Shown here piece by piece: positions 60,184-64,000 of a stretch of DNA of 64,000 nt (the stretch's first letter is position 1; each line of letters begins with the position of its first letter). Where the stretch lies: contig NZ_JAFKEC010000001.1 of NCBI RefSeq assembly GCF_017848315.1, forward strand, positions 1 to 64,000. The letters are read 5' to 3'. Source of the stretch: Pseudomonas palmensis (GTDB lineage: Bacteria; Pseudomonadota; Gammaproteobacteria; Pseudomonadales; Pseudomonadaceae). The notes below the pieces were generated by a model. That model saw only the letters and a program-made list of their open reading frames with translations. It did no database searches and was not told where the DNA came from. The position numbers were made by a program, and so were the translations under genes.

Positions 60184-62819
60184 GACTTGCCCTTGGGTTT
60201 ACGTGAAGCGGAACCGGCTTTTGGCGGCCCCTTGCGGTGCTTGCTCGGTTTCTCCGAAGACGTCTTCGAGCCCTTGGCCGCAGGCTTGCCCACGGCGTTC
60301 TTGGCATCGGACAGCAACGCCTTCTTCATTTCCCGGCTCTTGCGCACTTCGGCGTTCTTGGCTGCGGCATCGGCCGGGAAATAGGCTTCGGAGGTTTCGT
60401 TCTTGCGGCTGCGGCGCGGCGGCTCGGCCGGCGCCGCTTCGACCTTGGCGGCCTTGGCCGGCGCGCTGTAGGGCTTGGCGGCACCATTGGACTTGGCCGG
60501 GGCAGCGCCCGTCTTGCCCTTGGCGGCAGGCTCGGCACCACGCTGCTTGCGACCGATCGGCGCATTCAGGGTGTTTTCGGCCATCTCGAAATCGATCTTG
60601 CGCTGTTCGAGGTCCACGCGCATCACGCGCACTTCGACCGTGTCGCCCAGGCGGAAGCTGCGACCGGTGCGCTCGCCCGCCAGGCGGTGGTGTACCGGGT
60701 CGAAGTGGTAGTAGTCACCCGGCAAGGCACTGACGTGCACCATGCCTTCGACGTAGATGTCGGTCAGCTCGATGAACAGGCCGAAACCGGTCACCGCGGT
60801 GATCACACCCGGGAAGCTTTCGCCCACGCGATCCTTCATGTACTCGCACTTGAGCCAGTTGGTCACGTCGCGGGTGGCTTCGTCGGCGCGTCGCTCGCTC
60901 ATCGAGCACTGCTCGCCCAGCTGCTCCAGGGCCGCCTCGTCGTACGGGTAGATGCGCGCCTTGGGAATGCTCATCGCGCCGGCCCGCTTGACGTGCGGGG
61001 TTTCCTGGCGCGAACGGATCACGCTGCGGATGGCACGGTGGGTCAGCAGGTCGGGGTAACGCCGGATCGGCGAGGTGAAGTGGGTGTACGCCTCGTAGTT
61101 CAGGCCGAAGTGGCCGTTGTTGTCGGCGCTGTACACCGCCTGGCTCAGCGAGCGCAGCATCACGGTCTGGATCAGGTGGAAGTCAGGGCGACCGGCGATC
61201 TGCGACAGCAGCGCCTGGTAGTCCTTGGGCGACGGACCATCCTTGCCCTTGTGCAGCGAAAGCCCCAGCTCGCCGAGGAAGGCGCGCAGTTTTTCCAGGC
61301 GCTCCGGCGGCGGACCGTCGTGCACGCGGTACAACGCAGGGATCTCGTGCTTCTTGAGGAACTCGGCCGTCGCCACGTTGGCCGCGAGCATGCATTCTTC
61401 GATCAACTTGTGCGCATCGTTGCGCACGGTCGGGCGAATTTCCGCGATCTTGCGCTCGGCACCGAAGATGATGCGGGTTTCCTGGGTTTCGAAGTCGATC
61501 GCGCCACGGGTGTGACGGGCCGCCAGCAACACCTTGTACAGCGCATACAGCTGCTTGAGGTCCGGCACCACGTGGCTGTACTGCTCGCGCAGCGCCTTGC
61601 CTTCACGGGTACGGGCATGTTCGAGCATGCTACTGACCTTGTTGTAGGTCAGGCGCGCGTGGGAGTGGATGACCGCTTCGTAGAACTGGTAATCGACCAT
61701 CTGGCCGGACTTGTTGATGGTCATTTCACAGACCATCGCCAGCCGGTCGACGTTCGGGTTCAGCGAGCACAGGCCGTTGGAAAGTTCCTCGGGCAGCATC
61801 GGGATCACCCGCTCGGGGAAGTACACCGAGTTGCCGCGCACCTGGGCTTCGTTGTCCAGGGCAGAGCCCAGGCGCACGTAGCTGGACACGTCGGCAATCG
61901 CCACGAACAGGCGCCAGCCACCGGAGAACAGGCGCAACTTGCCCAGGCTTTCGCAGTACACGGCATCGTCGAAGTCCCGTGCGTCTTCGCCGTCGATGGT
62001 GACGAACGGCAGGTGACGCAGGTCGATGCGGTGTTCCTTGTCCTTCTCTTCGACTTCAGGCTTGAGCTTGCGCGCTTCCTTGATGACCGCCTCGGGCCAT
62101 ACATGGGGAATGTCGTAGCTGCGCAGCGCCACGTCGATTTCCATGCCCGGCGCCATGTAGTTGCCGATCACTTCGACGATATCGCCCTGCGGCTGGAAGC
62201 GCTGGGTCGGCCAGTGGGTGATCTTCACCTCGACGAACTGGCCGACCTTGGCGCCGGCATTGCGGCCCGGGGTTACCAGCACTTCCTGCTGGACCTTGGG
62301 GTTGTCGGGGGTCACGAAGCCCACCCCGCCTTCCTCGAAGTAGCGCCCCACGATGCTTTCGTGGGCACGGGAGATCACTTCGACCACCACGCCTTCACGC
62401 CGGCCGCGCCGGTCAAGCCCGGACACGCGCGCCAGCGCTCGGTCGCCATCGAACACCAGGCGCATCTGCGCCGGGCTCAGGAACAGGTCGTCGCTGCCAT
62501 CGTCGGGGACGAGAAAACCGAAACCGTCGCGGTGGCCCGAGATGCGACCCAGGATCAGGTCCAGCTTGTCTACCGGGGCATAGGTGCCGCGCCGGGTGTA
62601 GATCAGCTGGCCGTCGCGCTCCATGGCGCGCAGGCGGCGACGCAAGGCCTCGATCTGGTCCTCGGTCTGCAGGCCGAACTCTTCCACCAGTTGCTCGCGG
62701 GCGGCGGGAGAGCCGCGCTCGTCAAGGCGCTGGAGGATCAGCTCACGGCTAGGAATGGGGTTTTCGTATTTTTCCGCTTCACGAGCGGCCTCGGGATCGA
62801 GGGTCTGCCAATCGGCCAT
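60180..62819 (-). CDS. rnr: Ribonuclease R
   Basis: This 879-residue 3'-5' exoribonuclease has N-terminal cold-shock domains, an RNB catalytic core (FVTIDGEDARDFDDAVYCES with the metal-binding Asp residues; YTHFTSPIRRYPDLLTHRAI) and an S1 domain (PGVITAVTGFGLFIELTDIYVEGMVHV). The C-terminal tail is long and Lys/Arg/Ala-rich (KTSSEKPSKHRKGPPKAG), typical of RNase R. ATG 62819 is the plausible start; the longer frame is an upstream extension. Confidence 0.96.
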   Translation of the reverse strand: MADWQTLDPEAAREAEKYENPIPSRELILQRLDERGSPAAREQLVEEFGLQTEDQIEALRRRLRAMERDGQLIYTRRGTYAPVDKLDLILGRISGHRDGFGFLVPDDGSDDLFLSPAQMRLVFDGDRALARVSGLDRRGRREGVVVEVISRAHESIVGRYFEEGGVGFVTPDNPKVQQEVLVTPGRNAGAKVGQFVEVKITHWPTQRFQPQGDIVEVIGNYMAPGMEIDVALRSYDIPHVWPEAVIKEARKLKPEVEEKDKEHRIDLRHLPFVTIDGEDARDFDDAVYCESLGKLRLFSGGWRLFVAIADVSSYVRLGSALDNEAQVRGNSVYFPERVIPMLPEELSNGLCSLNPNVDRLAMVCEMTINKSGQMVDYQFYEAVIHSHARLTYNKVSSMLEHARTREGKALREQYSHVVPDLKQLYALYKVLLAARHTRGAIDFETQETRIIFGAERKIAEIRPTVRNDAHKLIEECMLAANVATAEFLKKHEIPALYRVHDGPPPERLEKLRAFLGELGLSLHKGKDGPSPKDYQALLSQIAGRPDFHLIQTVMLRSLSQAVYSADNNGHFGLNYEAYTHFTSPIRRYPDLLTHRAIRSVIRSRQETPHVKRAGAMSIPKARIYPYDEAALEQLGEQCSMSERRADEATRDVTNWLKCEYMKDRVGESFPGVITAVTGFGLFIELTDIYVEGMVHVSALPGDYYHFDPVHHRLAGERTGRSFRLGDTVEVRVMRVDLEQRKIDFEMAENTLNAPIGRKQRGAEPAAKGKTGAAPAKSNGAAKPYSAPAKAAKVEAAPAEPPRRSRKNETSEAYFPADAAAKNAEVRKSREMKKALLSDAKNAVGKPAAKGSKTSSEKPSKHRKGPPKAGSASRKPKGKS

Positions 62820-62977
62820 TAGTAGGGGTTCACCTTGTCTATATAGGGTTAGTTTGGCATAGCCGTATTGAAACCGGAAATCCGAGGCTTTGACAGCCCC
62901 GTCAGGGCCCTTGAGTGATGCCAAAACAGCCCAAGGAACAACGACTTGAAATTTTTGAGATTTTTTCTGAACGGGGC

Positions 62978-63006
62978 TTTACAGCCTTCGAGGGCATCCG
63001 TATAGT
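62978..63006 (+). promoter_or_regulatory. Promoter of the tRNA-Leu pair
   Basis: TTTACA at 62978-62983, a 17-bp spacer and TATAGT at 63001-63006, followed by GCGC, a stringent-type discriminator. It lies about 80 bp before the first tRNA. Confidence 0.8.
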
Positions 63007-63083
63007 GCGCACCACAACGACGGACAGCGTCGTTATAGTTGAGAAGCGGCGCGATGTGAAGCATCATGAAGCCTCGACGATAT

Positions 63084-63170
63084 GCCCAGATGGTGAAATT
63101 GGTAGACACGCCAGCTTCAGGTGCTGGTGACCTTACGGTCGTGGAAGTTCGAGTCTTCTTCTGGGCACCA
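63084..63170 (+). tRNA. tRNA-Leu (CAG), copy 1
   Basis: The 87-base gene includes an encoded CCA. The anticodon stem-loop is CCAGC-TTCAGGT-GCTGG with anticodon CAG, which reads CUG. A long variable arm and the TTCGAGT T-loop fit a class II tRNA-Leu. Acceptor arms GCCCAGA and TCTGGGC pair perfectly. Confidence 0.97.
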
Positions 63171-63253
63171 ATTTTCAAGTTTCAGATTAGCTTGCCTGTC
63201 TGGAATTTACGCAACACACGCTACACCGTTTCATGTTTCAATGCTTCAACTTT

Positions 63254-63340
63254 GCCCAGATGGTGAAATTGGTAGACACGCCAGCTTCAGGTGCTGGTGA
63301 CCTTACGGTCGTGGAAGTTCGAGTCTTCTTCTGGGCACCA
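63254..63340 (+). tRNA. tRNA-Leu (CAG), copy 2
   Basis: All 87 bases are identical to copy 1. The two genes are separated by 83 bp of AT-richer spacer and share one upstream promoter and one downstream terminator. Confidence 0.97.
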
Positions 63341-63350
63341 TATTCTAGAG

Positions 63351-63374
63351 AAACCCGCGAAAGCGGGTTTTTTT
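63351..63374 (+). terminator. Rho-independent terminator of the tRNA-Leu pair
   Basis: AAACCCGC-GAAA-GCGGGTTT is an 8-bp stem with a GNRA tetraloop, and its end runs into a seven-T tract, 10 bp after the second tRNA. Confidence 0.92.
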
Positions 63375-63507
63375 ATGCCTGCGATTCGAGCTCACCCCAC
63401 TGCCGCCCATTCGGACGCTGCGTTGCCACCCCGCCCCGCCCAACAAATCAAGTGAGTTAACCGATAGTCAGCTCATGAATTTTTCCTCACGGGCGTACTT
63501 GAGAAAC

Positions 63508-63526
63508 TATATCGTTTATCATTGTT
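63508..63526. promoter_or_regulatory. Candidate Fur box
   Basis: TATATCGTTTATCATTGTT reads, on the other strand, as AACAATGATAAACGATATA, which matches the 19-bp Fur consensus GATAATGATAATCATTATC at about 13 positions. It is 37 bp before the iron-binding-protein ATG. Confidence 0.5.
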
Positions 63527-63562
63527 TCAAGATTTGTAGCCCGCAAGCGAGGAACCACCCGC

Positions 63563-64000
63563 ATGACGATCCGCATCAACCCGATTTTGCGCGGCCTGGC
63601 CGTTTCCGTGTTCAGCCTGGTGCTCGCAGCACCCGCCGCCATGGCCGCCGACCCTGTGACGCTGACCCTGTACAACGGCCAGCACAAGGAAATCGGCGAA
63701 GCCATCGCCAAGGCCTACGAGGCCAAGACCGGCATTCACATCAATATCCGCAAGGGCAGCAGCAACCAGCTGGCCAGCCAGATCGAGGAGGAAGGCGCAC
63801 GCTCCCCGGCCGACGTCATCTATACCGAAGAATCGCCGCCGCTGAACAACCTGGGCGAGAAGGGCCTGCTGGCCAAGATCGACGATTCGACCCTGCAAGT
63901 GCTGCCAAAGGAATACGTGGCCAGCAACGGCACCTGGATGGGCGTGACCGCACGCACCCGCGTGGTGGCCTTCAACCCCAAGGTGATCGACGAAAAAGAC
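63563..64000 (+). CDS. Fe(3+) ABC transporter substrate-binding protein (partial)
   Basis: The first 146 residues are visible and the gene runs off the right edge. A signal peptide (about residues 1-29, ending APAAMA) is followed by ADPVTLTLYNGQHKEIGEAI, KTGIHINIRKGSSNQLASQI and SPADVIYTEESPPLNNL. This is the FbpA/HitA/FutA class of ferric-iron binding proteins, which deliver Fe3+ to an inner-membrane ABC importer. GAGGAA lies 7-12 bases before ATG 63563. A Fur-box-like site is in front. Confidence 0.85.
   Translation, partial: MTIRINPILRGLAVSVFSLVLAAPAAMAADPVTLTLYNGQHKEIGEAIAKAYEAKTGIHINIRKGSSNQLASQIEEEGARSPADVIYTEESPPLNNLGEKGLLAKIDDSTLQVLPKEYVASNGTWMGVTARTRVVAFNPKVIDEKD

Noticed and set aside
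63084..63340. The tRNA-Leu repeat as an integration (att) duplication of a mobile element
   Set aside because: The whole 87-bp gene is repeated with only 83 bp between copies, no integrase is present, and both copies are intact tRNA genes with a shared promoter and terminator.

Overview
The window is chromosomal DNA of a fluorescent pseudomonad, most likely the Pseudomonas putida group. The evidence is high GC, Pseudomonas-style REP elements (paired short palindromes such as GCGGGTCAAGCCCGC next to GCTCCCACAGG) in many gaps, and a gene order I recognise from P. putida chromosomes: cob genes, oprC, an amino-acid permease, urtABCDE, cbpAM, a DnaK-like gene, bra/liv, pncB-nadE, azurin, ygiQ, dnaB-rplI-rpsR-rpsF, rlmB, rnr and tRNA-Leu. 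I see no prophage, insertion sequence or CRISPR array. The species call rests on remembered gene order and sequence style, not on a search.

Layout. 1-6115: aerobic corrin-ring (vitamin B12) genes in two divergent operons, cobG-cobH-cobI-cobJ leftward and cobL-cbiD-cobK rightward; cobG carries a one-base frameshift. 6291-9775: copper uptake genes (DUF2946, PCuAC chaperone, DUF2946, OprC receptor). 9885-14949: a complete TonB receptor plus ABC importer for a metal or metallophore behind a candidate Zur operator. 15128-17070: a D-Ala/D-Ser/Gly-type permease and an unknown gene. 17237-22939: urea ABC importer urtABCDE behind a sigma-54 promoter. 22972-26295: an acetyltransferase, cbpM/cbpA and a DnaK-like protein. 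26323-30879: three paralogous lipoproteins of unknown function, a PerM/AI-2E-type permease and a membrane-anchored unknown. 30894-35009: PsiF, an AraC regulator with a triplicated operator and its EamA exporter, a lipase, OsmE and a ferritin-like protein. 35095-40396: AsmA, a small repeat protein, a FabR/DesT regulator, an AGE-family sugar isomerase and a short-chain dehydrogenase. 40397-41199: a long non-coding stretch with repeated DnaA-box-like units. 41200-46284: branched-chain amino acid importer braC-livHMGF, also behind a sigma-54 promoter. 46743-49324: pncB-nadE for NAD salvage, and azurin with an Anr-box-like site. 49523-55477: a tiny ORF, a transglutaminase/ATP-grasp pair and YgiQ. 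55579-62819: rpsF-rpsR-DUF2232-rplI-dnaB and rnr-rlmB. 63084-64000: two identical tRNA-Leu genes and the start of a Fur-box-preceded iron-binding protein gene.

Two themes join the regions. Metal supply has several systems (cobalt-corrin, copper, probable zinc, iron), some with recognisable operators. Nitrogen supply (urea and branched-chain amino acids) shares near-consensus sigma-54 promoters, which implies joint control by nitrogen limitation. The least explained parts are the three-lipoprotein family beside the DnaK-like protein and the DnaA-box repeat locus.
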